Assembly (NCBI RefSeq): GCF_033791185.1
Contig: NZ_JASJHF010000014.1
Span: 1 to 64,000, forward strand
Length of the DNA stretch: 64,000 nucleotides
Source: Moritella sp033791185
Lineage (GTDB): Bacteria; Pseudomonadota; Gammaproteobacteria; Enterobacterales; Moritellaceae
Reading direction: 5' to 3'
Part shown: piece by piece, positions 16,900-26,375 of the stretch
Layout of the letters: each line of letters opens with the position of its first letter
How positions within the stretch are numbered: the stretch's first letter is position 1
Notes under the pieces: generated by a model
The model's input: only the letters and a program-made list of their open reading frames with translations
Database searches by the model: none
What the model was told of the DNA's origin: nothing
Translations under genes and position numbers: made by a program

Positions 16900-18291
16900 T
16901 TAAGTACAAGTGTGAGCTTTTTTGATATCGCCAACATTTAATACTTTAATTGCTAAACCACCTTGTGATGTTTCACGGTATTTAGCATTCATGTCTTTAC
17001 CTGTTTCGTACATAGTCTCGATAACTTTGTCTAGCGATACACAAGGCTCACTGGTACGGCGCATTGCCATTCGAGTTGCATTAATCGCTTTAACAGCCGC
17101 GATTGCATTACGTTCGATACAAGGTACTTGTACTTGGCCACTAACTGGATCACAAGTTAGACCTAAGTTATGTTCCATACCGATTTCAGCCGCTTCACAA
17201 ACTTGCGCAGGGCTTGCACCCATTAGCTCAGCAAGACCTGCTGCAGCCATTGAGCATGATACGCCAACTTCACCCTGACAGCCTACTTCTGCGCCTGAGA
17301 TAGATGCGTTAGTTTTGTATAGGATACCAACTGCGCCTGATGCGAGGTAGAATTTAGTGTACTCGTCACGTGTTAGCGGACGAATGAATTTGTCATAATA
17401 AGCTAATACTGCAGGGATGATACCTGCTGCGCCGTTAGTTGGTGCCGTCACTACACGACCGCCAGCTGCATTCTCTTCACTTACTGCAAGCGCAAACATG
17501 TTAACCCAGTCAATGATGTTCATTGGATCTGAGTTAAAACCGTCGGTTGCTTCTAACTGACGTTTCAGTGCTGCGGCACGACGTGGCACACGTAATGGAC
17601 CCGCTAATAAACCTTCGGTTTTACAGCCACGCTCAATACCTTCAGACATTGTTGTCCAAATGTTTGAAAACTGGTGATACGTTTCTTGTTCACTACGGAA
17701 TGATCTTTCATTCTCAGCCATTAGTGCGCTGATAGATAGTCCGTGTTCTTTACAGTGTTCAACCAGTTTTGCAGCACTGTTAAATGGGTATTTAACGTCC
17801 GCTGTTTCACCTTGTGTTAGACCGAAGTTTTCTTCGTCAACAATGAAACCACCACCCGTAGAGTAGTAAGTTTTTGTAAATGCAACTTCACCATCGATGT
17901 AAGCATGAATTTTCAAACCGTTTTCATGTAGTGCAAGCGGCTCATCAATAAAGTTCATCGCTGAAGCGGGAAAATCAACAGTATGACAGTGTAGACCGAT
18001 CGGTAAACGACGTGTTTGTTCAACACGGTGAATAAACTCTGGGATTGCATCAATATCAACAGTTTCAGGTAAGTTACCTGCTAAACCCATTAAGATAGCA
18101 ATATCAGTGTGGTGACCTTTACCAGTCAACGATAATGAACCATGCACATCCACTGTGATTTGAGTGACTTCGCGGATCTTCCCTGTCGCTCGTAGGTCGT
18201 CGATAAATTGTTTGGCAGCTTTCATTGGACCAACAGTATGAGAACTTGATGGACCAATACCAATTTTGTAGATATCGAATACACTGATCAT
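16900..18291 (-). CDS. sdaA: L-serine ammonia-lyase, iron-sulfur type
   Basis: A 463-residue single-chain L-serine dehydratase that converts serine to pyruvate and ammonia. The N-terminal beta domain starts MISVFDIYKIGIGPSSSHTVGPM, with the conserved SSSHT loop. The C-terminal alpha domain has GRVVTAPTNGAAGIIPA and the cysteines expected to hold the 4Fe-4S cluster (SGAEVGCQGEVGVSCSMA, then GLTCDPVSG and VPCIERN). Length matches the E. coli SdaA/SdaB type. It is monocistronic, with its own terminator and a hairpin-rich upstream region. sdaA and sdaB cannot be told apart from sequence alone here. Confidence 0.93.
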   Translation of the reverse strand: MISVFDIYKIGIGPSSSHTVGPMKAAKQFIDDLRATGKIREVTQITVDVHGSLSLTGKGHHTDIAILMGLAGNLPETVDIDAIPEFIHRVEQTRRLPIGLHCHTVDFPASAMNFIDEPLALHENGLKIHAYIDGEVAFTKTYYSTGGGFIVDEENFGLTQGETADVKYPFNSAAKLVEHCKEHGLSISALMAENERSFRSEQETYHQFSNIWTTMSEGIERGCKTEGLLAGPLRVPRRAAALKRQLEATDGFNSDPMNIIDWVNMFALAVSEENAAGGRVVTAPTNGAAGIIPAVLAYYDKFIRPLTRDEYTKFYLASGAVGILYKTNASISGAEVGCQGEVGVSCSMAAAGLAELMGASPAQVCEAAEIGMEHNLGLTCDPVSGQVQVPCIERNAIAAVKAINATRMAMRRTSEPCVSLDKVIETMYETGKDMNAKYRETSQGGLAIKVLNVGDIKKAHTCT

Positions 18292-18643
18292 AGTAATTCC
18301 TCAGCAGATGCTTAAGTTATATAAGCTTAAATAATTAGCGCGCTAACAGTTTCTGTTAGGCAGAATAACGAGGGGGTTAAACTTTTTTTTAATCCCTCAA
18401 ATTTTTATGTCGCTATGATAGCGATTTAATTCTAAAAAACAACTGCCAATATAGTAGGCAGCACTGTTATTTAGAGGTGGATCCCATATAACAATTTATT
18501 ATGTTAAAAAAATGCAGTGTAAAGCTTCGTTTATTTTATTTGATGCGGGTGTTTTAAGTACTAAAGGTAATAAACGCGTATATTTCATGCTGAATTATTA
18601 CCTTTAATAATTAATGGTTTAAGCGGGAGGTATGAATTGCCTG
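18292..18643. other. 352-base palindrome-rich gap upstream of sdaA
   Basis: No gene is seen. From right to left (the direction of sdaA transcription) it contains an inverted repeat TAAAGGTAATAA/TTATTACCTTTA (18562-18573/18595-18606), a 15-base palindrome TCGCTATGATAGCGA (18410-18424), a GAGGG..TTAAA/TTTAA..CCCTC hairpin with a T-run (about 18370-18399), CTAACAG-TTT-CTGTTAG (18343-18359) and the 12-base palindrome TTAGCGCGCTAA (18335-18346). The first may end the ctaB transcript; the others are candidate sdaA operators or an attenuator. Confidence 0.55.
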
Positions 18644-19540
18644 TTAATAGTGGATAACCCAGTGGTCTACTAACAATAGTATAAACAATAGCATTAAATG
18701 TACGATTGAAAATTTGAATGTTTGAAATGCCATTTTGCGTGTTGGTTTGAATTTTAAGCGAAAAGCGTAATAAATAAAGGTCATACCTAAGAGTGTCGAG
18801 CCGATTAAATACAGATCACCACTCAGTTGGGTGAGCCAAGGTAGCCAGGTAACCGGTAGTAGCAGTAACGTATAAAGCAATATCAGTGTTTTAGTGTACT
18901 CTGCGCCATGGGTCACTGGCAGCATCGGGATCTTAGCTTTGGCGTATTCTTTCTCTTTGTGGATGGCGAGCGCCCAAAAGTGTGGCGGCGTCCAGATGAA
19001 AATAATCATCACTAACAGTAATGCTTGACCGGTAACTTCATCAGTCATAGCGGTCCAACCAAGTAGTGGTGGAGTGGCTCCTGCGAGTCCGCCGATGGCA
19101 ATGTTCTGTGGCGTTGCGCGTTTCAAGTACAGGGTATAAATAACCGCATAACCAATCAGGCTGGCAAAGGTTAACCACGCCGTTAATGCATTAACAAAGA
19201 CAAACAATGTCAGCATACCTATGACTGCCATGCTGCTGGCAAAGACCAATGCCTTGGCGGTACTAATGGTATTTTGTACTAGTGGCCGCTGGTGGGTTCT
19301 GGTCATGATGGCATCAATACGTTGATCAAGAATGTGATTGTAGGCCGCCGCTGCCGCAGACAATAGGCCAATCCCAATTAATGCGGGTACTAATAAGCGT
19401 AATGTCGGCAGTGTGGGTAGCGCAAGTACCATGCCGACTAAGGCTGTGAGTAATAATAGCGCCACCACTTTGGGTTTGGTTAATTGGTAATAAGCGCGCC
19501 AGTTTGGTGTAAGCGTTAATTTAATCGATTGCGTATTCAT
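18644..19540 (-). CDS. ctaB: Protoheme IX farnesyltransferase (heme O synthase)
   Basis: A 298-residue polytopic membrane prenyltransferase (also called cyoE) that adds farnesyl to heme b to give heme O. The two Asp-rich motifs of the UbiA family are seen: NHILDQRIDAIMTRTHQRP (first) and the later loop with HKEKEYAKAKIPMLPV. I start at ATG 19540, which overlaps the ctaA stop as ATGA; a longer reading begins inside ctaA. Last gene of the oxidase operon, directly after ctaA, so heme O passes to heme A synthase. Confidence 0.94.
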   Translation of the reverse strand: MNTQSIKLTLTPNWRAYYQLTKPKVVALLLLTALVGMVLALPTLPTLRLLVPALIGIGLLSAAAAAYNHILDQRIDAIMTRTHQRPLVQNTISTAKALVFASSMAVIGMLTLFVFVNALTAWLTFASLIGYAVIYTLYLKRATPQNIAIGGLAGATPPLLGWTAMTDEVTGQALLLVMIIFIWTPPHFWALAIHKEKEYAKAKIPMLPVTHGAEYTKTLILLYTLLLLPVTWLPWLTQLSGDLYLIGSTLLGMTFIYYAFRLKFKPTRKMAFQTFKFSIVHLMLLFILLLVDHWVIHY

Positions 19541-20574
19541 AACACCTCTTGCAGTTGCTGTTGGTTGAACCAAAGTAGGGTGACTAAGGTTATCAGTAAA
19601 ATTGCCGCGACTAGGTTGTGGGCGAGTGCGATACTCAGCGGTAACTGAAATATAATGTTAGCGACGCCTAAGCTGACTTGTATACAGAGAATGATGATCA
19701 GTGTTTTGGCAATAACACGTATTCTTCTTTCGGTTTGATGCTTGAGTAATTGATAGACGGTTAATAGCAGGTAAGTGATGGTCACCCCTGCCCAGATCCG
19801 ATGGCTGATATGAATATTCATTCTGGCGATAGTATCTCGGACACCATATTGATAAGTCTCCGCCGCTGGACTGAGGCTAAATACATCGCTGAGATTAAAG
19901 CGACTTAACCAATCACCATTACAGAACGGAAATTCGGTGCAGACAATGGCGGCGTAATTTGAACTTGTCCAGCCTCCGAGTGCAATTTGAATTATGACGA
20001 TGGGTAGGGCGACGCAACAATATAATTGCACTCGGGTTAATCGCTGTCGCTGTAAGGTTAATTCACGGTCATTAGCCCGGACATTGAATGGCTGAGTTAA
20101 TAGGGAAGGGACGACTGGCGGGTGAGATAAGCGTAATCGGAATAAGACCAGTAGCGCTAAAATGCTAAAGCCACCTAACAAATGCCCCATTACGATGATG
20201 GGCTGTAAATTCATGGTGACAGTCCACATGCCTAATGCAGCTTGAAATAAGACCAGTAGGATCAGCGATGTTGCTAACCGCAGTTGTTGTTTCTGTTTAC
20301 CACTGATGATGAAAATCAGCAGAATGAGCATACCTAACAAACCGGCAATATAGCGATGGATCATTTCGTTCCAGGCTTTTTCTGCGTGTAAAGGATCATT
20401 GGGATAGGCGAGCTGCGCTGAAGCAATATCTAGGCTATTTGTCGGAACCGTATTAAAGCCATAACAACCTGGCCAGTCTGGGCAGCCGAGTCCAGCATCG
20501 GTTAAGCGCGTATAAGCGCCAAGCATTATGACGATGAAGGCGAGTAGTATCGTTAGGTTGAGCAGTTTTGGCAT
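19537..20574 (-). CDS. ctaA: Heme A synthase
   Basis: A 345-residue membrane protein of the COX15/CtaA family with about 8 TM segments. It oxidises the C8 methyl of heme O to make heme A. Conserved features are RLTDAGLGCPDWPGCYG near residue 25 and the heme-ligand histidines in EMIHRYIAG, VMGHLLGG, HISHRIWAG and ALAHNLVAA. ATG 20574 has AAGGA six bases upstream; the reading can extend two codons to a TTG. It overlaps ctaB by 4 bases (ATGA), indicating translational coupling. Confidence 0.94.
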   Translation of the reverse strand: MPKLLNLTILLAFIVIMLGAYTRLTDAGLGCPDWPGCYGFNTVPTNSLDIASAQLAYPNDPLHAEKAWNEMIHRYIAGLLGMLILLIFIISGKQKQQLRLATSLILLVLFQAALGMWTVTMNLQPIIVMGHLLGGFSILALLVLFRLRLSHPPVVPSLLTQPFNVRANDRELTLQRQRLTRVQLYCCVALPIVIIQIALGGWTSSNYAAIVCTEFPFCNGDWLSRFNLSDVFSLSPAAETYQYGVRDTIARMNIHISHRIWAGVTITYLLLTVYQLLKHQTERRIRVIAKTLIIILCIQVSLGVANIIFQLPLSIALAHNLVAAILLITLVTLLWFNQQQLQEVL

Positions 20575-20599
20575 AGACAATCCTTGTTTATTGCAATGC

Positions 20600-21145
20600 T
20601 TACCCTATTTTCGATATTTTAAGTAAGCGCTTTAAATCCTTTAATAAACCCGCTGATATTTTCAATGCTGCCGTCTTATCTGCAGGAAATTGATAGTGCA
20701 TGAAAATATTTCCCAATGGATCAACTAAATATAGTGTATCCGTGACTAATTGCTGCTGGTTTAAGGTGCTCAATGATAATTTTGTGAGGGCCAGAGTATC
20801 GATCTTATCTGACTCAAGTGTAGGGAGCGCGGTGACATAGCGTTTAACGCGACTTCCCTCTGCCGCGAGTAGGGTATGTACTTGCTGTATTTGCCATAAG
20901 CTCTGTTTGCAAACCGCGCTGCAACTGTCGGTCTGGCTATTGTTTGAACTAGTGCTTGGGTCATGGTTTGGGTTATAGAGCAGTAACCATGCTTTAGGAG
21001 CGGATGCTAATGTTAGGGGCGGTGATATTAGTTGTCCCGTATTGGTTTCTGCTCCCTGGTACCAATCATTAACGAGCACCAGTTTGGCGACGAGAATAGG
21101 CGCGATAAATAAACTGAACATAATAACTAGAGGTTTCTTTTGCAT
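20600..21145 (-). CDS. Small membrane-anchored protein of the oxidase operon
   Basis: A 181-residue protein with one N-terminal membrane segment (residues about 5-26) and a periplasmic region with CSAVCKQSLWQIQQVHTLL (about 73-92) and YLVDPLGNIFMHYQF (about 136-151). The C-x3-C pair and the DPLGN strand resemble the thioredoxin/SCO fold, which suggests a role in copper delivery or cysteine redox during CuA assembly. This is inference; I know it only as a conserved hypothetical between surf1 and ctaA. Gaps are 2 bases to surf1 and 25 to ctaA. Confidence 0.8.
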   Translation of the reverse strand: MQKKPLVIMFSLFIAPILVAKLVLVNDWYQGAETNTGQLISPPLTLASAPKAWLLLYNPNHDPSTSSNNSQTDSCSAVCKQSLWQIQQVHTLLAAEGSRVKRYVTALPTLESDKIDTLALTKLSLSTLNQQQLVTDTLYLVDPLGNIFMHYQFPADKTAALKISAGLLKDLKRLLKISKIG

Positions 21146-21147
21146 GA

Positions 21148-21888
21148 CTAATCCTTATCTTGCGTATTGCTGTTATTTACTTGATATTTCTTCAACCAAT
21201 AACCACTGCACAGACTTAATGCAAATGCCAACGCAAACCATTGCACTGCATAGGCGGTGTGCTTTGCTGGTGGCATCACTGTGATACGCCAGCTTTTGCT
21301 AAAGCCAACTGGTGAATCTTTATCAAGTTGCAGTAATAATGGTTTGAGTGGGGTATTTAGGTATGTTTGTAACTGTGAAATAACCGTACGCTGCACCACT
21401 AATACATTATTTGTTGCAGTATGCAGATTGCCACCAAGTAACCAAGGTGAGCCTTGCTGCGCGCTTAACGTGCCAGTTAAATGATAATTGCCCGTAAAGC
21501 GAGGGATGATAGGTAGTAATAGTCGTGACGATGGCGCAGCTAACCATCCGAGGTTCACTAATAGGCGATGTTCACCGCTATAAAAAGGTAGATATAAGTG
21601 ATAACCGATACGTTTATTATTGGTTTGATTGTCGAGTAAGATGGGATGCTGATTATCAAAAAAACCGGACAATGCCACCTGACGATGCAAGCTATCTGGC
21701 GTTATCTGGCTTAATCTGGTGATGACTGTTTGATCAATATCGAGTAGCGCTTGTTTTTGTTGTGCGCGTTCGAGTTGCCAGCTACCGAGTTTAATACAAA
21801 CACTAATAGCGAGCAGGCTAAAGACCACAAATCCAATTAAGCGTTTAGGGTATTTATGCTTTGCTATGGTATTAGCCTTATTTTGCAT
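21148..21888 (-). CDS. SURF1 family cytochrome oxidase assembly protein
   Basis: A 246-residue SURF1 protein, which helps heme A insertion into subunit I. It has two membrane segments (about 17-35 and 212-230) flanking a periplasmic domain with VALSGFFDNQHPILLDN, LVNLGWLAAPSSR and the C-terminal YAVQWFALAFAL, the typical SURF1 ending. It is separated from ctaE by pyrC, but surf1, the small membrane protein, ctaA and ctaB form a tight unit. Confidence 0.9.
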   Translation of the reverse strand: MQNKANTIAKHKYPKRLIGFVVFSLLAISVCIKLGSWQLERAQQKQALLDIDQTVITRLSQITPDSLHRQVALSGFFDNQHPILLDNQTNNKRIGYHLYLPFYSGEHRLLVNLGWLAAPSSRLLLPIIPRFTGNYHLTGTLSAQQGSPWLLGGNLHTATNNVLVVQRTVISQLQTYLNTPLKPLLLQLDKDSPVGFSKSWRITVMPPAKHTAYAVQWFALAFALSLCSGYWLKKYQVNNSNTQDKD

Positions 21889-22024
21889 CGTTAGCCTTAA
21901 TCAATAATCGCTTAGCGCAATATTATAAGCGCCTGTTTGAGCATAATATTAAGGATAGAGTTGTTTTAATAAAGTGGTAGGTAAACAGCAGAAAGATTAA
22001 ATTTATTAGCAGCTTATAGAGGAA

Positions 22025-22049
22025 TATCCCAGCACAGGGTGCTGGGATA
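22025..22049 (-). terminator. Hairpin after pyrC
   Basis: TATCCCAGCAC (22025-22035) and GTGCTGGGATA (22039-22049) form a perfect 11-bp stem with a 3-base loop, 23 bases beyond the pyrC stop. No strong T-run follows on the - strand, so termination may be partial, allowing some readthrough to surf1. Confidence 0.65.
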
Positions 22050-22071
22050 GTAACACATTATGAGTGAGGTG

Positions 22072-23103
22072 TTATTTTACTTGCCAAGCGATTGTTTCGC
22101 CAGTTCTGATTGGTACCATTTTAGCATCACCAAAAGGCAGCGTTGTTGGTACTTGCCATGCAGATTTTTCTAACGTAATAGTGTCAGCGTTGCGTGGTAA
22201 GTTATAAAAATCAGGGCCATTGAAGCTGGCAAATGCTTCTAGTTTATCAAGGGCATTTTCTTGCTCAAATACTTCAGCGTAAAGTTCAATTGCAGCATGT
22301 GAAGTGTAAGCACCAGCACAACCACAAGCTGACTCTTTTTTATCATCAGCGTGAGGCGCAGAATCTGTACCCAAGAAGAACTTATTGCTACCGCTTGTCG
22401 CCGCTTGAATCAGTGCTGCTTGATGGGTATTACGTTTCAAAATTGGTAAACAGTAATAGTGCGGCTTAATACCGCCCACTAACATGTGGTTACGATTGAA
22501 TAATAAGTGATGTGCGGTAATTGTTGCTGCGATATTGTCGCTAGCATTATTCACAAACTCAACCGCATCTGCAGTGGTGATGTGTTCAAGCACAATTTTT
22601 AAATTGGGAAAATCAGCAATAACTGGTTTTAGCACAGTATCTAAATATACTTTTTCACGATCAAAAATATCGATATCTGCATCTGTCACTTCACCGTGTA
22701 ATAACAGTGGCATACCCGCATCTTGTAATGCTTGTAGTGCAGGGTAAACATTCTTAATTGAGGTTACACCGGATGATGAATTTGTTGTTGCGCCAGCGGG
22801 GTAAAGCTTTGCCGCATAAACGATGCCGGTTGCTTTTGCTGCGCGGATATCTTCAGCTGTGGTTTGGTCAGTCAAATAGATAGTCATTAATGGACTAAAT
22901 GCAGAACCTGCAGGTACGTTAGCTAAGATACGTTGGTGATAATCTTTGGCAATTTCAGCGTTCGTTACTGGCGGTACTAGGTTAGGCATAATAATAGCGC
23001 GACCCATGTAACGGCTAATGTCCGCAACAGTATGTTTTAAAACATCACCATCTCGAAGGTGCAGGTGCCAGTCGTCTGGGCGGGTGATCGTTAAAGTTTC
23101 CAT
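22072..23103 (-). CDS. pyrC: Dihydroorotase
   Basis: A 343-residue class II dihydroorotase catalysing the third step of pyrimidine synthesis, carbamoyl-aspartate to dihydroorotate. The zinc-binding start PDDWHLHLRDGD (about 9-20), MPNLVPPV, AKLYPAGATTNS with the carbamylated lysine, PLLLHGEV and the metal Asp in FLGTDSAPH are all present. Length matches E. coli PyrC. It sits between ctaE and surf1 with gaps of 158 and 183 bases on either side, so it likely has its own promoter and hairpin. Confidence 0.96.
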   Translation of the reverse strand: METLTITRPDDWHLHLRDGDVLKHTVADISRYMGRAIIMPNLVPPVTNAEIAKDYHQRILANVPAGSAFSPLMTIYLTDQTTAEDIRAAKATGIVYAAKLYPAGATTNSSSGVTSIKNVYPALQALQDAGMPLLLHGEVTDADIDIFDREKVYLDTVLKPVIADFPNLKIVLEHITTADAVEFVNNASDNIAATITAHHLLFNRNHMLVGGIKPHYYCLPILKRNTHQAALIQAATSGSNKFFLGTDSAPHADDKKESACGCAGAYTSHAAIELYAEVFEQENALDKLEAFASFNGPDFYNLPRNADTITLEKSAWQVPTTLPFGDAKMVPIRTGETIAWQVK

Positions 23104-23261
23104 TTGATTTCTCCATCGCTAATTTCCGCAGATTCTAAAGATTAATGCTGGTGAAGTCAAAGAGCTAGTAACTATTGATGAGAAAAGACGATACCAAACA
23201 AGCCTATTGTTAATTTTAGCTTATTTGATATCGACGTTAGCGATACATAGGGGCTGAGTCA

Positions 23262-24158
23262 CTAAACAATGTAGACAAAAATAAACAAAATAATCCAAAC
23301 TACATCCACAAAGTGCCAATACCAAGCGGAGGCTTCAAAGGCAAAATGTTTACCTGGGGTAAAGTGACCATTGATGACCCGTAATAGCATTACAGTTAAC
23401 ATGATCACACCCAAGGTAACGTGCATACCATGAAAACCAGTGAGCATATAAAAAGTATTGCCATAGACGCCCGAATCAAAGCGTAACGATAAAGCTTGAT
23501 AGGCGTGTATGTACTCTTCAGCTTGGAAAAATAAGAACGTAATACCTAGAACCACGGTAATAAATAACCAAGTGACTAATTTACCGCGGTGTTTGGCAAT
23601 CAGATTATGGTGAGCAAAATGTAGTGTCACTGATGAACTAATCAAAATCACTGTATTAATTAATGGTAATCCATACCAAGGCATTGCTTGGGTTTCTCGA
23701 CCATCAGGTGTCGTTGTTAGTGGCCATGTGGGGATAAATTCAGACCAAATCACGTCATGGGTCATGGCATTATTATCTTCACCACCGAGCCAAGGAATCG
23801 ACAAGTTACGCAGATAAAATAAAACCCCGAATAACGCCACAAAAAACATCACTTCAGAAAATATAAACCATAACATGCCCATTCGAAATGAACGGTCGAG
23901 CTGTTCATTGTAGAGCCCTTGCATTGATTCGCTAACGACATTACGAAACCAACTAAAAAGCATAAACAATAAAACCGCGATACCAACAAATAAAATCGGT
24001 ATGCCGATGTTGCTGCCTTCCTTACCGACCATTTGTACTGTCGTGGCAGCGCCAATGGCAATGATAAAAAGTGCAATGGCACCGACTAAAGGCCAAGCAC
24101 TACTGGCTGGTACATAATAGTTCTTTGGGGCGTTGGCATATTCGTTATTATCTGGCAT
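23262..24158 (-). CDS. ctaE: Cytochrome c oxidase subunit III
   Basis: A 298-residue polytopic subunit III of a heme-copper oxidase. It has about 7 TM segments, with the family features SEVMFFVALFGVLFYLR (about 96-112), the long periplasmic loop, and the C-terminal GFHGMHVTLGVIML and EASAWYWHFVDVVWIILF. Subunit III stabilises subunit I and its proton uptake. It follows ctaG by 27 bases. Confidence 0.95.
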   Translation of the reverse strand: MPDNNEYANAPKNYYVPASSAWPLVGAIALFIIAIGAATTVQMVGKEGSNIGIPILFVGIAVLLFMLFSWFRNVVSESMQGLYNEQLDRSFRMGMLWFIFSEVMFFVALFGVLFYLRNLSIPWLGGEDNNAMTHDVIWSEFIPTWPLTTTPDGRETQAMPWYGLPLINTVILISSSVTLHFAHHNLIAKHRGKLVTWLFITVVLGITFLFFQAEEYIHAYQALSLRFDSGVYGNTFYMLTGFHGMHVTLGVIMLTVMLLRVINGHFTPGKHFAFEASAWYWHFVDVVWIILFIFVYIV

Positions 24159-24185
24159 TACAAGGCTCCTAGCGCATCGCTACTT

Positions 24186-24731
24186 TTATTGATTCACTGT
24201 TAAAGAGGGTGCTGGCTCGTTTTTAAACAGAGTATAGGCGAGGGTTAATGTCGATATATCTGCGGGGATGTTAGGGTCGATATAAAAGATGAGTGGCATC
24301 ATTGCCTCTGCATTGGCCGCTAACATTTGCTCTTGAAAGCAAAAGCATTCAGTCTTAACTAAGTACTGTGCGCCATACCCAGGGCTAATCGACGGGACGG
24401 CGCGGCCAAAGGTGTCTTGAGCACTTTGGTTGGTGGCGACAAAGCTGACTTGATAACGCTCACCGGGATGTAACTCAATGCTGTTAATCTCAGGTTTAAA
24501 TTGCCAAGGCAGCTGCTTGCTTAGATAGGTGACAAACTCAACCTTTACAGTGCGAGACTTATCGACAGTTGTCATCGGTACGGATGACTCTCGGCTATAA
24601 TCTTTGCCGTTTAGCCCGGTAATGTCACAAAACACATCATAGAGTGGCACTAAGGCAAAACCAAAACCGAACATACCGACGGCGCTAAAAATTAGCAGGC
24701 GTAAGTGTTGTTTTATTTTCGGCGCTGTCAT
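24186..24731 (-). CDS. ctaG: CtaG / Cox11 copper chaperone
   Basis: A 181-residue Cox11-type protein that inserts CuB into subunit I. It has one N-terminal membrane anchor (about 10-30) followed by FCDITGLNGK and the copper-binding ECFCFQEQ (about 128-135), all signature elements. Its ATG overlaps the ctaD stop by one base, so the assembly factor is made coupled to its client subunit. Confidence 0.95.
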   Translation of the reverse strand: MTAPKIKQHLRLLIFSAVGMFGFGFALVPLYDVFCDITGLNGKDYSRESSVPMTTVDKSRTVKVEFVTYLSKQLPWQFKPEINSIELHPGERYQVSFVATNQSAQDTFGRAVPSISPGYGAQYLVKTECFCFQEQMLAANAEAMMPLIFYIDPNIPADISTLTLAYTLFKNEPAPSLTVNQ

Positions 24732-26353
24732 TACTTCACCTCTGGCGGTGTGTCAAAGGTGTGATAAGGCGCTGGTGAAGGCACTGTCCATTCTAACCCT
24801 TCAGCACCTTCCCATGGTTTTGCTGGGGCTTTTTGACCACCACGAACCGCCATAATAACTACAGTAACGAAAATCAACTGAGACAGCCCAAACAGGAAAC
24901 CACCAATACTGACTATTTTATTGATATCAGCAAATTGCAATGCGTAGTCAGGAATTCGGCGTGGCATACCGGCAAGCCCTAAGAAATGCATAGGGAAAAA
25001 CAGGATGTTGACCGAGATAAGTGAACACCAAAAATGCCATTTACCCAATGTTTCATTGAACATATAACCTGTCCATTTCGGTAGCCAGTAATAGGCCGCT
25101 GCCATAATCGAGAACACCGCGCCAGTCACCAGTACGTAATGAAAGTGAGCCACCACAAAATAGGTGTCATGGTATTGGAAGTCAGCGGGGGTGATAGCCA
25201 GCATTAATCCTGAGAAACCACCAATAGTAAACAGGACGATGAATGCCAGTGAAAATAGCATCGGCACTTCAAAAGTAATTGAACCACGCCACAGGGTTGA
25301 TACCCAATTAAATATTTTTACCCCAGTTGGCACTGATATAAGCATGGTGCAATACATAAAGAATAGTTCTGCGGCGAGCGGTAAGCCGACAGTAAACATG
25401 TGATGTGCCCACACGGTGAAACTCAAAATAGCAATGGATGCTGTGGCGTACACCATCGAGTGATAGCCAAATAATTGTTTACGAGCAAAGGTCGGAATGA
25501 TCGCTGAGATGATGCCAAATGATGGCAAGATCATAATATACACTTCGGGATGACCAAAGAACCAGAATATATGTTGGAAGAGTACCGGATCACCACCACC
25601 TGCCGCATCAAAGAAACTGGTACCAAAATACTTATCGGTCAAGATCATAGTCACTGCACCCGCTAATACTGGCATCACAGCAATTAATAGGAATGCGGTA
25701 ATTAACCAAGTCCACACGAACATTGGCATTTTCATTAATGTCATGCCCGGTGCGCGCATATTTAAAATTGTCACGATGACGTTAATTGCGCCCATTATTG
25801 AGCTTATCCCCATTAAATGCACTGAGAATACAAACATAGCGGTACTATCGGGACTGTATTTAGTTGATAACGGTGGATAGAAGGTCCAACCAAAGTTAGG
25901 GCCGCCACCTTCGGTAAATAGTGATAACAGCAATAATGAAAAGGCAAACGGTAAAATCCAAAAGCTCCAGTTATTCATGCGTGGCAGCGCCATATCCGGC
26001 GCACCTATCATCAGCGGTAACATCCAGTTAGCTAAGCCAACAAAAGCCGGCATAACGGCGCCAAACACCATGATGAGTCCATGTGATGTGGTCATTTGGT
26101 TGAAAAAATTAGGTTCAACTAACTGCAGACCAGGCTGGAATAGTTCTGCGCGAATGATCATGGCCATGGCGCCACCAATAAAAAACATGGTTAAGCTAAA
26201 CCACAGATACAGGCTACCAATGTCTTTGTGGTTAGTCGAAAACAACCAACGTTTGTAACCTTTTGGTGCGCCGTGGTGTTCGTCATCGTGGTGTGAATCA
26301 GAAATAGAGTTAATTACTTGCTCTGCATTATTTTTCAAATGTATATCGCTCAT
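24731..26353 (-). CDS. ctaD: Cytochrome c oxidase subunit I
   Basis: A 540-residue aa3-type subunit I with about 12 TM segments. Visible are the heme a ligand region TTSHGLIMVFGAVMP, the CuB ligand helix FWFFGHPEVYIMILPSFGI with the His-Tyr crosslink motif, WAHHMFTVGLP, and VVAHFHYVLVTG near the heme ligands. It reduces O2 to water and pumps protons. The conserved D-channel stretch (ANWMLPLMIGAPDMALPRMNN) is intact, so an A-type oxidase. Confidence 0.97.
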   Translation of the reverse strand: MSDIHLKNNAEQVINSISDSHHDDEHHGAPKGYKRWLFSTNHKDIGSLYLWFSLTMFFIGGAMAMIIRAELFQPGLQLVEPNFFNQMTTSHGLIMVFGAVMPAFVGLANWMLPLMIGAPDMALPRMNNWSFWILPFAFSLLLLSLFTEGGGPNFGWTFYPPLSTKYSPDSTAMFVFSVHLMGISSIMGAINVIVTILNMRAPGMTLMKMPMFVWTWLITAFLLIAVMPVLAGAVTMILTDKYFGTSFFDAAGGGDPVLFQHIFWFFGHPEVYIMILPSFGIISAIIPTFARKQLFGYHSMVYATASIAILSFTVWAHHMFTVGLPLAAELFFMYCTMLISVPTGVKIFNWVSTLWRGSITFEVPMLFSLAFIVLFTIGGFSGLMLAITPADFQYHDTYFVVAHFHYVLVTGAVFSIMAAAYYWLPKWTGYMFNETLGKWHFWCSLISVNILFFPMHFLGLAGMPRRIPDYALQFADINKIVSIGGFLFGLSQLIFVTVVIMAVRGGQKAPAKPWEGAEGLEWTVPSPAPYHTFDTPPEVK

Positions 26354-26375
26354 GTGCAGTCCCTTGAATTACCGA

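Noticed and set aside
25977..26258. An open frame on the + strand inside ctaD
   Set aside because: A shadow of subunit I. The - strand reading matches a conserved membrane protein along its whole length.
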